Source: Arthrobacter sp. OY3WO11 (GTDB taxonomy: Bacteria > Actinomycetota > Actinomycetes > Actinomycetales > Micrococcaceae). Taken from it: a stretch of 64,000 nucleotides of DNA. Shown here piece after piece: positions 25,410 to 33,799 of this stretch (within the stretch, counting starts at the first letter, position 1; each line of letters opens with the position of its first letter). The translations under genes were made by a program, and so were the position numbers. The stretch spans positions 1,272,530 to 1,336,529 of the forward strand of contig NZ_LWLP01000001.1 of assembly GCF_001641125.1 (NCBI RefSeq), read 5' to 3'. Under the pieces are notes generated by a model. That model made no database searches. It saw only the letters and a list, made by a program, of their open reading frames with translations, and was not told the origin of the DNA.

Positions 25410-26882
25410 ATGACCACCGACACCTACGTCGTCGAGCCCATCGAGGAGCTGCTCGCCGAGGCCGATCCCGACCAGACCCTCGCTCCCTGCGGGCTCCGTC
25501 AGCTCATCATCGGCCCAGGCGCCGTGGGGGCAGTGGCCGACGCGGTCACCCGGCTCCTGCCGGCCGCGCCGACTGCCACCGCGACTACGCGGCCGCGGGT
25601 CTCACTCCTGGTGGACCGTACCCGGATCGCGCGTTCCGGCGAGGACGTCAAAGACCTCATCCAGGCCCAGCTCGCAGCCAGGTTCACTGTCGTTCGCACA
25701 GTGCTCGACGACGGGCACGCTGAACTCCACGTCGTCGACAGCGTCCTCGATGAGGCCGCTGGAGTTGTCCTTGGCGCGGATGCCGTCGTAGCTGTGGGCG
25801 GCGGCACCATCAGCGACATCGCGAAGGTCGCGGTCCAGCGCGCAGGCGCAGGAGGCAGCACCCCGGTCCTGGTTTCGGTCCAGACAGCCGCCTCCGTCGA
25901 CGGGTACACCGACGACGTATCCGTGGTCCTGCGGGACGGGGTGAAACGCACCATACCCTCATGCTGGCCCGACGCAGTCATCTCCGACACGGACGTCATC
26001 GCCGAAGCGCCGGAAGCCATGAACCGTGCCGGCTTCGGCGAGATGACGTCCATGCTGGTTGCCCCGGCAGACTGGCGGCTGGCCTCCCTGGTCGGCAGCG
26101 ACCCGACGTACAAGCCCAGTGCCGTGCACCTGCTCGGCATGGTCGGCAAGGACCTGGAGAGCTGGAGCGCCGGGGTCCGGGAGGCCCAACCGGAATCGGT
26201 GGGCGCCTTGGCACGCGCCCTTGCACTGCGCGGAATCGTCACCGGTGTGGCCGGGACGACGGCCGTCCTGTCCGGCGCCGAGCACCTGATCAGCCACATG
26301 CTGGACCAGTACCACGGCGCCCATAATGAACCCATCGGCTTCCATGGCGCCCAGGTAGGGGCCGGATCCGTGATTGCCGCCAGCGCCTGGGACATGTTGT
26401 TCGAGCGGCTGGCCGCCGCGCCCGGCAGCCGGCCGCACCTGGCAGCCCTTGACCACGGGCCCGCCAGGCGGAGGGTCCTCGCTGCCTTCGAACGGGTCGA
26501 TCCAAGCCTGCGCGTGGCCGACGAATGCTGGCGTGATTACTCGGCCAAGCTCGACGCTGTCGGAAGGAATCTGGGCCGGGTCGGAGCGATGCTCGAGGGC
26601 TGGACGGACGTCAGCGGGGAACTCCGGGACCTCGTCCGGCCAGCGGAGTCGATCGCCTCGGCGCTCGCGGGCGCCGGCGCCGCTGTCACCCTCGCCGAGC
26701 TTGAGCCTTCGGTGGATGCCGAGCTCGGGCGGTGGGCGGTTGAGAACTGCATCCTCATGCGGAATCGCTTCACGGTCGTGGACCTGCTCACGCTCCTCGG
26801 CTGGTGGGAAAGCGCGGACGTGGACGAGGTGCTGGAGCGTGCCGCCCAGGCCGCTGCGCCTGCGGACCCGGGAAGGAAGTGA
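25410..26882 (+). CDS. sn-glycerol-1-phosphate-dehydrogenase-like (AraM/EgsA family) oxidoreductase
   Basis: A 490-residue member of the iron/zinc-containing alcohol dehydrogenase superfamily closest to AraM. Seen: the nucleotide-binding AVGGGTISDIAKV loop, SVQTAASVDGYTDD, and histidines in SGAEHLISHMLDQYHGAHNEPIGFHGAQVG that fit the metal ligands. AraM interconverts DHAP and glycerol-1-phosphate with NAD(P)H. Here it follows a sugar importer and precedes a kinase, so oxidation of a polyol phosphate or sugar-like substrate is more likely than lipid synthesis. It is longer than the roughly 390-residue B. subtilis protein, mainly in the C-terminal half. Confidence 0.85.
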   Translation: MTTDTYVVEPIEELLAEADPDQTLAPCGLRQLIIGPGAVGAVADAVTRLLPAAPTATATTRPRVSLLVDRTRIARSGEDVKDLIQAQLAARFTVVRTVLDDGHAELHVVDSVLDEAAGVVLGADAVVAVGGGTISDIAKVAVQRAGAGGSTPVLVSVQTAASVDGYTDDVSVVLRDGVKRTIPSCWPDAVISDTDVIAEAPEAMNRAGFGEMTSMLVAPADWRLASLVGSDPTYKPSAVHLLGMVGKDLESWSAGVREAQPESVGALARALALRGIVTGVAGTTAVLSGAEHLISHMLDQYHGAHNEPIGFHGAQVGAGSVIAASAWDMLFERLAAAPGSRPHLAALDHGPARRRVLAAFERVDPSLRVADECWRDYSAKLDAVGRNLGRVGAMLEGWTDVSGELRDLVRPAESIASALAGAGAAVTLAELEPSVDAELGRWAVENCILMRNRFTVVDLLTLLGWWESADVDEVLERAAQAAAPADPGRK

Positions 26883-26886
26883 AGCC

Positions 26887-28398
26887 ATGCTGCGTGACTA
26901 TGTGATCGGCGTCGACTGCTCCACCACGGCCGCCAAGGCCGTCGTCTGGAACGCCCGCGGCGAGGCGCTCTCCCAGGCGCGCTGCGCCTTCGGCCTCAGT
27001 CAGCCCCGTCCGGGCTGGGGGGAACAGAACGCCGAGGACTGGTGGACCGCCTCCGCTGAAGCGATCCGGCGGGCAGCCCAGACCGTGGACACCTCCCGGA
27101 TCGGTGCCATCTGCATCACGCATCAGCGCGAGAGCTTCGTATGCCTCGACGACGAGGGCATCCCGCTCCGGCCGGCCATGCTGTGGCTCGATACCCGTGC
27201 CACTGAGGAGGTCGCCACCTTCGGCACGGAAGACGTCCACCGCCTCACCGGCAAGCCCCCCAACCCGACCCCGGCCTGGTACAAGCTTCATTGGCTCCAG
27301 GCCCATGAACCGGACACGGTCTCACGCATCGGCAAGGTGGTGGACGTTCACGGGTTCCTGGTCCACCGCCTCACCGGTGCCTGGCTCACTTCCTGGGCCT
27401 CGGCGGATCCGCTCGGCCTGGTGGACATGTCCACCTTCGATTACGACGACGGACTGGTCGCCGCCGTGGGCCTTGACCGCGGGCAACTCAGCGAACTCCG
27501 GGCGCCAGGCAGCGTCCTGGGCAATCTCACGGACGACGCCGCCGCGCACCTTGGCCTTCCGTCGGGAGTCGCAGTCGTGGCCGGCGCGGGGGACGGGCAA
27601 TGCGCGCAGTTGGGTGCCGGGGCAACCTCGGGCGGCCGGGCCTACCTCAACCTCGGCAGCGGGATCGTGTCGGGGACGTTCTCGGACCACTATTCCTATG
27701 CACGCGAATACAGGACGCTCTCCGCCGCGGTTCCCGGGGCGTACACCCTCGAGACCTTCATCGGCGGCGGCACCATCAACCTCGGCTGGTTCATCGAAAA
27801 ATTTTCCGGAATCGACGCCCACGGCCTCGGCCTGGGCCTGAGCCCCGAGCAGGTTCTTGAAACCGCCGCGGCGGCTCTTCCCCCCGGCTCGGAGGGCCTG
27901 CTGGCCCTGCCGTACTGGACCGGTGCCCTCACTCCGTACTGGGACCACAACGCGCGCGGTGCCCTGCTGGGTCTGACCGGCATTCACGGCAAGGCGCACG
28001 TGTACCGGGCACTGCTTGAGGGACTCGCTTTCGAACAGCGGCTCCTCACCACCGGGGCGGAGAAAGCCCTGGCAGAGCCCGTGGCCGAAGTGGTCGCCCT
28101 GGGCGGCGGCTCCCGCAGCCCGGTATGGTGCCAGATTATCGCCGACGTCATGCAGCGCAGCGTCTCCGTGGTGCGGGACCCGGAGAGCACGTGCCTTGGT
28201 GCGGGGATGCTGGCCGCGGCCGCCGCGGGCATCCATGATTCCGTGGCCTCCGCCGCCAAAGCCATGAGTGGAACAGGGCTGTCCTACGAGCCCCGACCCG
28301 CCGCGGCCGCAAAGTACGAGCGACTCTACGACGTCTACCGCGATATTTATCCGGCCAACCGGGCCGTTTTCGCCAAGCTTGCGGAGGCAACGCGATGA
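26887..28398 (+). CDS. FGGY-family carbohydrate kinase
   Basis: A 503-residue FGGY kinase starting at the ATG at 26887, four bases after the previous stop; the much longer open frame upstream is antisense-free noise from the dehydrogenase region. N-terminal phosphate-1 motif is VIGVDCSTTAAKAVVWN, followed by PRPGWGEQNAEDWW and, in the second half, AGAGDGQCAQLGAG and VALGGGSRSPVWCQI. It phosphorylates a sugar or polyol; xylulokinase-like features dominate but specificity cannot be read. It overlaps the phosphatase gene by ATGA. Confidence 0.9.
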   Translation: MLRDYVIGVDCSTTAAKAVVWNARGEALSQARCAFGLSQPRPGWGEQNAEDWWTASAEAIRRAAQTVDTSRIGAICITHQRESFVCLDDEGIPLRPAMLWLDTRATEEVATFGTEDVHRLTGKPPNPTPAWYKLHWLQAHEPDTVSRIGKVVDVHGFLVHRLTGAWLTSWASADPLGLVDMSTFDYDDGLVAAVGLDRGQLSELRAPGSVLGNLTDDAAAHLGLPSGVAVVAGAGDGQCAQLGAGATSGGRAYLNLGSGIVSGTFSDHYSYAREYRTLSAAVPGAYTLETFIGGGTINLGWFIEKFSGIDAHGLGLGLSPEQVLETAAAALPPGSEGLLALPYWTGALTPYWDHNARGALLGLTGIHGKAHVYRALLEGLAFEQRLLTTGAEKALAEPVAEVVALGGGSRSPVWCQIIADVMQRSVSVVRDPESTCLGAGMLAAAAAGIHDSVASAAKAMSGTGLSYEPRPAAAAKYERLYDVYRDIYPANRAVFAKLAEATR

Positions 28399-29231
28399 AT
28401 GCAACAACGGCCCTGACGTCCAGGCCCGTGAGAGCCTATGCCGGCTATCTCTTCGACCTCGACGGCACGATTTATCTGGGCGACGAGCTGCTCCCGGGGG
28501 CTGCGGATCTGGTGCGCGGGCTCCGGGAGGCCGGGCGCGAGACACTGTTCCTCTCCAACAATCCCACCAAGAATCCGCAGATGTACGCGGACAAGCTGAC
28601 CCGGCTGGGCCTGCAGACCCCCGTCAACCGGATCGTGAACCCGCTGGTCACCATCGTCGCGTGGCTGCGCAGGGAAGCTCCGGGGGCGGGAGTCTTTGTC
28701 ATCGGCGAAGAGCCGCTGCAGCAGGCCATCCGTTCGGCCGGTTTCCGGTTGACCGAGGATCCACGGGACATTGACGTGGTGGTCGCGAGCTATGACCGCG
28801 GCTTCGACTACCGCAAGCTCCAGATCGCCTTTGACGCCCTTTGGCAGCACCGGCGGGCGCGCCTGGTGGCGACAAACCCGGATGCCTACTGTCCCATGCC
28901 GATGGGCCGCGGGGAGCCGGACGCCGCGGCTGTGATCGCAGCGATCGAGGCGTGCACCGGAGTCCGGTGCGAGGCCAACGTGGGAAAGCCTGCCGGAGTC
29001 ATGCTCCAGACGGCGCTGGACGTCCTGGGGCTCTCCGGATCGGACTGCGTCATGGTGGGGGACCGGCTGCAGACAGATATCGCCATGGCGGTGGACGCCG
29101 GAATGGATTCGGCCCTCGTCCTCACCGGGGAGGCCACCGTGGAGATGGCGGGGCTGCTGCCCCCTGAGCGGCAGCCGACGTTGGTGCTGCCGCGCATCGA
29201 TGCCCTGCTGGAGCCCTTCCGCGAGTCCTGA
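28395..29231 (+). CDS. HAD-IIA family sugar-phosphatase-like hydrolase (NagD/phosphoglycolate phosphatase type)
   Basis: A 278-residue HAD protein: motif I YLFDLDGTIYLGDEL, motif II FLSNNPTKN, a C2a-type cap, lysine in ANVGKPAGVMLQ and motif III/IV MVGDRLQTDIAMA. NagD-type enzymes dephosphorylate sugar phosphates or phosphoglycolate. In a kinase operon it may clear a dead-end phosphorylated side product. It is the last gene before a 112-base gap. Confidence 0.9.
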   Translation: MNATTALTSRPVRAYAGYLFDLDGTIYLGDELLPGAADLVRGLREAGRETLFLSNNPTKNPQMYADKLTRLGLQTPVNRIVNPLVTIVAWLRREAPGAGVFVIGEEPLQQAIRSAGFRLTEDPRDIDVVVASYDRGFDYRKLQIAFDALWQHRRARLVATNPDAYCPMPMGRGEPDAAAVIAAIEACTGVRCEANVGKPAGVMLQTALDVLGLSGSDCVMVGDRLQTDIAMAVDAGMDSALVLTGEATVEMAGLLPPERQPTLVLPRIDALLEPFRES

Positions 29232-29343
29232 CCGGCCGCAACCAAAGCTGCACCACACGAACGGCCGAAGCTCTTGCCAGTTCGGTTACCCACGAATAGA
29301 ATTAGAATTCATGCCTTGAATATTTAATCAGAAAGGAGCCGTG

Positions 29344-30330
29344 ATGGATCTTTCATCGCAGAATTTGCTGGAGATGCAGCGGCGCATGTTGCGTATCCGC
29401 CGGTTTGACGAGCGGGCATCCAAAATGGTCAAGCGCGGCCAGATCCCTGGCACCGTGCACACCAGCATCGGGCAGGAGGCCCAGGTGGTCGGGGCCTGCA
29501 TGGCGCTCGGGGACGGGGACTACATGTCCGGTAACCACCGCAGCCACGGCCACCCGATCGGCAAGGGCTCCCCCCTGGGTCCGCTTATGGCCGAGCTCGT
29601 GGGCAAGGCGACGGGCGTGTGCCAGGGCAAGGGCGGGTCGCTGCACCTGGCCGACTTCGCCGTCGGAAGCCTGGGGGAGTCCGGCATTGTCGGCTCGTCG
29701 ATTCCGATCGCGACCGGTGCTGCCCTTTCGAGCAAGGTGCTGGGCAACGGCAAGGTTTCCCTGGCGTTCTTCGGCGACGGCGCCGCGAACCAGGGATGCC
29801 TGTACGAGGCCATGAACATCTCCGGGGTGTGGAACCTGCCGGTGGTCTTCCTGTGCGAGAACAACCAGTACGCGCTGTCCACCCCAGCCCACACGGTCAC
29901 TTCCGGAGTGATCGCCGACCGTGCCGCGGGCTTCGGAATGCCTGGCGTCCGGGTGGAGGACGGCCAGGACGTCCTCGCAGTGTTCGAAGCGGTCACGACC
30001 GCCGTCGAACGCGCCCGCCGGGGTGAGGGCCCGTCTCTGGTGGAGGTGGTCACCTACCGGTTCAACGAGCACTCCGAAGGGCTGCGCCTGGGCACCGACT
30101 ACCGCGACGCCGAAGAAAAAGCGGCATGGGTTGAACGGGACCCCATTGTCCTGTTCCGCCGGCACCTCGAGCGGGAAGGGATCGCCACGGCCGAGGAACT
30201 CGACGCCCTGGAAGCAGAGGTCCTCGCCGAGGTTGACGAAGCCGTCCGCTTCACGGACGAGAGCCCCTACCCCGACCCCAGCGTCGCATTCAAAGACCTC
30301 TACACCGAGCCGATCGGAGCAATCGCATGA
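29344..30330 (+). CDS. 2-oxoacid dehydrogenase E1 component, alpha subunit
   Basis: A 328-residue TPP-dependent E1 alpha. The TPP motif runs from GDGAANQG (G144-G146) to CENNQYALSTP (N173-N174). Other landmarks are TVHTSIGQEAQ and NHRSHGHPIGKG. It is of the acetoin/branched-chain dehydrogenase type that uses separate alpha and beta chains. The ATG at 29344 with AAGGAG upstream is preferred over the GTG three bases earlier. The TPP-dependent decarboxylation feeds the lipoyl protein encoded two genes downstream. Confidence 0.93.
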   Translation: MDLSSQNLLEMQRRMLRIRRFDERASKMVKRGQIPGTVHTSIGQEAQVVGACMALGDGDYMSGNHRSHGHPIGKGSPLGPLMAELVGKATGVCQGKGGSLHLADFAVGSLGESGIVGSSIPIATGAALSSKVLGNGKVSLAFFGDGAANQGCLYEAMNISGVWNLPVVFLCENNQYALSTPAHTVTSGVIADRAAGFGMPGVRVEDGQDVLAVFEAVTTAVERARRGEGPSLVEVVTYRFNEHSEGLRLGTDYRDAEEKAAWVERDPIVLFRRHLEREGIATAEELDALEAEVLAEVDEAVRFTDESPYPDPSVAFKDLYTEPIGAIA

Positions 30331-31373
30331 CTGTCATGAGCTACCTTGGCGCTATCGGCGCCGCCCAGCGCGAGGCCATGGAGGCCGACGAGCGGGTCGT
30401 CATTATTGGCGAGGATGTCGAAGCCAACGTCTACGGCACCACCGGCGCCGGGAAGTCGCGCAAGGACAAGGGCGATTTCCTTGAGATGTTCGGGGCTAAC
30501 CGCATCCGCAACACCCCCATTTCCGAGGAAGTCATCGTCGGGGCCGCGATCGGCGCGGCGATGACCGGCCTGCGCCCGATCGTCGACCTGTCGTACTCAA
30601 GCTTCCTGTACATGGCGATGGACCAGTTCGTGAACCAGGCAGCCAAGAACCGCTACATGTTCGGCGGCCAGGCGTCCATCCCGGTGGTGTTCCGCTCGGC
30701 CATGTTCTACGGGCTGAACACCGGCGCGCACCACTCCGACCGGCCGTACCCGATGTTCATGAACGTGCCCGGGCTGAAGATCATCGTCCCGTCCAACCCG
30801 TATGACGCCAAGGGCCTGCTCCGTACCGCAGTGGACTCCGATGACCCCGTCCTGACCTTCGAAGCGTGCCTGCTCTGGGGCAGCAAGGGCGAGGTCCCGG
30901 AGGAGGAATACAAGATCCCCTTCGGCCAGGCCAACGTCGCCCGGACCGGCGACGACGTGACCGTCGTCGCGATCTCCAGCGCCGTCCCGGAAGCCCTCGC
31001 GGCTGCCGAGACCCTCGCCGGGGAAGGCGTCTCGGTCGAGGTCATCGACCCGCGCACCCTCGTACCGTTCGACACCGAAGCAGTCATCCGGTCTGTGCAG
31101 CGCACCGGCCGGCTGGTCATCGCCGATCCGGCCCACCGCACCTGCTCCGCCGCGGCGGAGATTTCAGCCATCGTGGCCGAGGAAGCCTTTGAGTCCCTCC
31201 GGGCCCCGATCATGCGGGTGACCACCCCGGATACCCAGATCCCGTTCAGCCCCGCCCTCGAGAAGCAGCTCTACCCGAACCGGACAAAGATCGAGGACGC
31301 GGTCCGCCGGGTCACGGGCTTGATGGCGAACACCCTTAACACCGAACTCACATCGCCCGCACCGCGCATGTGA
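30327..31373 (+). CDS. 2-oxoacid dehydrogenase E1 component, beta subunit
   Basis: A 348-residue E1 beta/transketolase-like subunit, overlapping the alpha gene by ATGA. It has IIGEDVEANVYGTTGAG, the conserved NTPISEEVIVGAAIGAA, DQFVNQAAKNRYMFGGQ and the C-terminal transketolase fold with VEVIDPRTLVPFDTEAV. It forms a heterotetramer with the alpha chain. The acceptor lipoyl domain is encoded 36 bases downstream. Confidence 0.93.
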   Translation: MTVMSYLGAIGAAQREAMEADERVVIIGEDVEANVYGTTGAGKSRKDKGDFLEMFGANRIRNTPISEEVIVGAAIGAAMTGLRPIVDLSYSSFLYMAMDQFVNQAAKNRYMFGGQASIPVVFRSAMFYGLNTGAHHSDRPYPMFMNVPGLKIIVPSNPYDAKGLLRTAVDSDDPVLTFEACLLWGSKGEVPEEEYKIPFGQANVARTGDDVTVVAISSAVPEALAAAETLAGEGVSVEVIDPRTLVPFDTEAVIRSVQRTGRLVIADPAHRTCSAAAEISAIVAEEAFESLRAPIMRVTTPDTQIPFSPALEKQLYPNRTKIEDAVRRVTGLMANTLNTELTSPAPRM

Positions 31374-31409
31374 CACCCCCTAAAAAACACCAAAGCAAGG
31401 AGAAAGAAA

Positions 31410-31652
31410 ATGGCACGAGTTGAGGTCCTGCTGCCCCAGTGGGGCATGGGCATGAGCGAAGGCACCATCACCACCTGGCTCAAGAGCGTCGGCGACACCG
31501 TCACCGAGGACGAACCGCTGGCCGAGGTCGAAGCCGAGAAAGTCGAGGAGACCCTCGAGTCCCCGGCCTCCGGCACCCTGGCCGAAATCGTCGTCCCCGA
31601 AGGCGAAACGGTCGATGTCCGAACCCTGATCGCCTACATCGAGACCGCCTGA
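31410..31652 (+). CDS. Free-standing lipoyl-domain protein (E2 lipoyl domain)
   Basis: An 80-residue single lipoyl domain. The lipoylation motif is EAEKVEETLESP with K44; the start VEVLLPQWGMGMSEGTITTW matches the N-terminus of dihydrolipoamide acyltransferases. It has no peripheral-subunit-binding region and no linker; the catalytic E2 domain is encoded separately at 32540. Strong AAGGAG ribosome site. The E2 has therefore been split into two genes with an aldolase gene between them. Confidence 0.93.
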   Translation: MARVEVLLPQWGMGMSEGTITTWLKSVGDTVTEDEPLAEVEAEKVEETLESPASGTLAEIVVPEGETVDVRTLIAYIETA

Positions 31653-31679
31653 CGGTCCAGGGCAGGAAAGGGAACGGTT

Positions 31680-32543
31680 ATGCCACAGGTCGATCCACGC
31701 CAGATCATCAAGGACGCGTCCGAGGGCTCCTACGCTGTCGGTGCGTTCAATATGCACAACGAGGAGACTACTGAAGCGCTCGTCAGGGCCGCCGAACGTG
31801 CCAAGTCTCCGGTTTTCCTCCAAGTGGGCCGGGCGATCGTCCCCCACATGGGGCTTAAAAAGGCCTACGAGATGACGCGCCGCATCGCCGAGGAGTCCGA
31901 CGCGGAGTATGTTATCCACCTGGACCACGGGCCGTGGGAGGAAGTCTTCGAGGCCATCAAGCTCGGGTTCACGTCCATCATGTACGACGGCGCCCACCTT
32001 CCGTTCGAGGAGAACATCCGCACCACCCGGAAAGTCGTCGAGGTGGCGCACTCCTTCGGCATCCCCGTGGAGGCCGAGCTGGGAAAGATCCCCGACGCCG
32101 ACCAGCAGGTCGACTGGCAGTCCTACTATACGAATGTCGCCGAAGCCGAGCGTTTCGTCGCGGAGACCGGAGTGGACTTCCTGGCCATTTCGGTGGGAAT
32201 CGTGCACGGTGTTCCGCTGGCGACAGCGCAGCCCCTGGACATCCAGAGGGTCAAGGAAATCGAGGCAGCCGTGAACATCCCGCTGGTCCTCCACGGCGCC
32301 TCCGGCGTCCCGGATGACGAGATCCGGGCCGCGATGGCCGCTGGAGTGCACAAGTTCAATGCGGACACGGACCTGCGCCTGGCGTTCCGTTCGGGCATCG
32401 AGGCTGTCTGGTCGCAGGGTGACCGCCAGCTCGAGGACGCCATGGCGGAGGGCCGGGAACGGATGATCCAGGCGACCATCGAGAAGATGGAGCTCTACGG
32501 CTGCGCCGGAAAGGCCCGGGGCCTGGCCCAGGTAGGGCGGTGA
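31680..32543 (+). CDS. Class II fructose-bisphosphate/tagatose-bisphosphate-type aldolase (FbaA/GatY/KbaY family)
   Basis: A 287-residue zinc-dependent class II aldolase: GSYAVGAFNMHNEE at the first strand, the HLDHG metal/catalytic motif, EAELGKIPD, SVGIVHGVP and PLVLHGASGVPDDEI with a second metal histidine. It should split a ketose phosphate into DHAP (or a relative) and an aldehyde. Embedded inside a 2-oxoacid dehydrogenase operon, it links the kinase upstream to central metabolism. It overlaps the E2 gene by GTGA. Confidence 0.9.
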   Translation: MPQVDPRQIIKDASEGSYAVGAFNMHNEETTEALVRAAERAKSPVFLQVGRAIVPHMGLKKAYEMTRRIAEESDAEYVIHLDHGPWEEVFEAIKLGFTSIMYDGAHLPFEENIRTTRKVVEVAHSFGIPVEAELGKIPDADQQVDWQSYYTNVAEAERFVAETGVDFLAISVGIVHGVPLATAQPLDIQRVKEIEAAVNIPLVLHGASGVPDDEIRAAMAAGVHKFNADTDLRLAFRSGIEAVWSQGDRQLEDAMAEGRERMIQATIEKMELYGCAGKARGLAQVGR

Positions 32544-33208
32544 CAGCTGTCGAGGAGGAGGAGAGGACGGTCGTCCCGCTCAAGGGAATCAGGCGCACTG
32601 CCGCGCGGCGCATGGTGGCCGCGTGGGAGGCGCCTGCCTTCCACCTTGCTGTTGAGGCGGACATGGGCGCTGCGCTTCGGGTGAAGGAGCGCAGCGCCGG
32701 CGCCACGGTCACGGATGCGATCCTTGCCGCCTGCGCGGCCGCGCTGCGTGACCACCCTGGCCTGAACGCGCACTACGCCGAGGAGACGGTCACCAGGTTT
32801 GCGCGTGTCAACGTCGGCATGGCTGTCGACACTCCTGCAGGGCTGGTGGTTCCCGTCATCAAGGACGCTGCCTCGCTTGATCTTGGGGGGCTGGCAGATG
32901 CGCGCCGGGATATCGTCCAGCGCGCCCGCGAGGGCAAGCTCACCATGGACGATGTGACGGACGGTACCTTTACTGTCTCCAATCTGGGCATGATGGGGAT
33001 CGACGGTTTCGATGCCATACTCAACGTCCCCCAGGTTGCCATCCTGGCAGTCGGCACCACACGCCAGCAGTTCGTGCCGACCGACGACGGGCACGGCACT
33101 TGGAGGCCCCGCGCTAGGCTTACCCTCACTTGTGACCACCGGGCCATCGACGGCGCCACCGGGGCCCGGTTCCTGGCCGCTGTACGGGATAACCTCGAAT
33201 CCAGCTGA
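32540..33208 (+). CDS. 2-oxoacid dehydrogenase E2 component, catalytic acyltransferase domain only
   Basis: A 222-residue protein comprising just the E2 catalytic domain. Visible are the family start LKGIRRTAARRMVAAWEAPAFHLA, VNVGMAVDTPAGLVVPVIKDA, SNLGMMGIDGFDAI and the active-site CDHRAIDGA (H200, D204). The lipoyl and subunit-binding domains of ordinary E2 proteins are absent; the lipoyl domain is the separate gene at 31410. The GTG start overlaps the aldolase stop. No E3 (dihydrolipoamide dehydrogenase) gene is present in the window, so a housekeeping E3 is presumably borrowed. Confidence 0.92.
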   Translation: MTAVEEEERTVVPLKGIRRTAARRMVAAWEAPAFHLAVEADMGAALRVKERSAGATVTDAILAACAAALRDHPGLNAHYAEETVTRFARVNVGMAVDTPAGLVVPVIKDAASLDLGGLADARRDIVQRAREGKLTMDDVTDGTFTVSNLGMMGIDGFDAILNVPQVAILAVGTTRQQFVPTDDGHGTWRPRARLTLTCDHRAIDGATGARFLAAVRDNLESS

Positions 33209-33225
33209 CCGTGACCACCTGCGGC

Positions 33226-33267
33226 AAAGGAGGCCCGGACAACCGAAAGGATGTCCGGGCCTCCTTT
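33226..33267 (+). terminator. Strong terminator after the E2 gene
   Basis: A perfect 16-bp inverted repeat (AAAGGAGGCCCGGACA and its complement) with a 10-base loop lies 18 bases beyond the E2 stop. The 3' arm ends CCTTT followed by CTAGGGTTTT. It ends the 29.3-33.2 kb operon. Confidence 0.88.
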
Positions 33268-33738
33268 CTAGGGTTTTAGGACAAAACGTGGGTAAGTCGG
33301 GTGTGTCAGGAGCGTCCTGCCCAGCCCCTGCGTGCCAGAGGCCTTCGTCTGGCTGTTCTTCGCGTTTCGGTAGTGGCTGGTTTTGATGAGTTTGACTGCC
33401 GGCAGGGGCTGTTGCGGTTGGCGGTTGACCCGATCTGAAGGCCTGCGAACTCGGTGCGCAGGTAGGTGAACAATGTCCCGGCCCGGCTGGGCCGTTCCAG
33501 GAGCCAGTAGGGCTTACGGAGACTGTCGTGGGTGTACCACGCCTGATTCGCCCGCACCCAGCCCGGCACGACGGCGCTGCCGGTTCGATAAGTGCGGGTT
33601 TTGACCAGATGGCCGTAGCTTTGATGCCAGTCGTTCTGACCGCCAAGCCAGGCCGCGGCTTCGGCATCGTGGTGGTCTTGGCAAGCGCCCGGCCGAGCCG
33701 CAGCAGACGCCGGCGGGATTTTATAGGGCCTGGACACA
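33268..33738. other. Region without a confident gene
   Basis: A minus-strand frame is open through this stretch and includes peptides such as YTHDSLRKPYWLLERPSRAG and LFTYLRTEFAGLQIG that look protein-like, but it has no good start and ends in low-complexity arginine/threonine-rich sequence. It could be the tail of a decayed mobile-element or plasmid-type gene lying between the two terminators. No family could be assigned. Confidence 0.3.
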
Positions 33739-33778
33739 CGAGGACGCCCCCCGGTCGTTTGACCGTGGGGCGTCCTCG
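33739..33778 (-). terminator. Terminator hairpin after pepD
   Basis: A 17-bp imperfect stem (CGAGGACGCCCC pairs fully, one C-T mismatch, then five more pairs) closes a GTTT loop, 21 bases past the pepD stop on the minus strand. Confidence 0.85.
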
Positions 33779-33799
33779 CTGCCTGGAGCCTGCGCGCGC

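Noticed and set aside
29295..29330. Possible fifth ATGCA-octamer site before the E1 alpha gene
   Set aside because: ATGCC and ATATTTAA are present but only 4 bases apart and no TTGACA precedes them.
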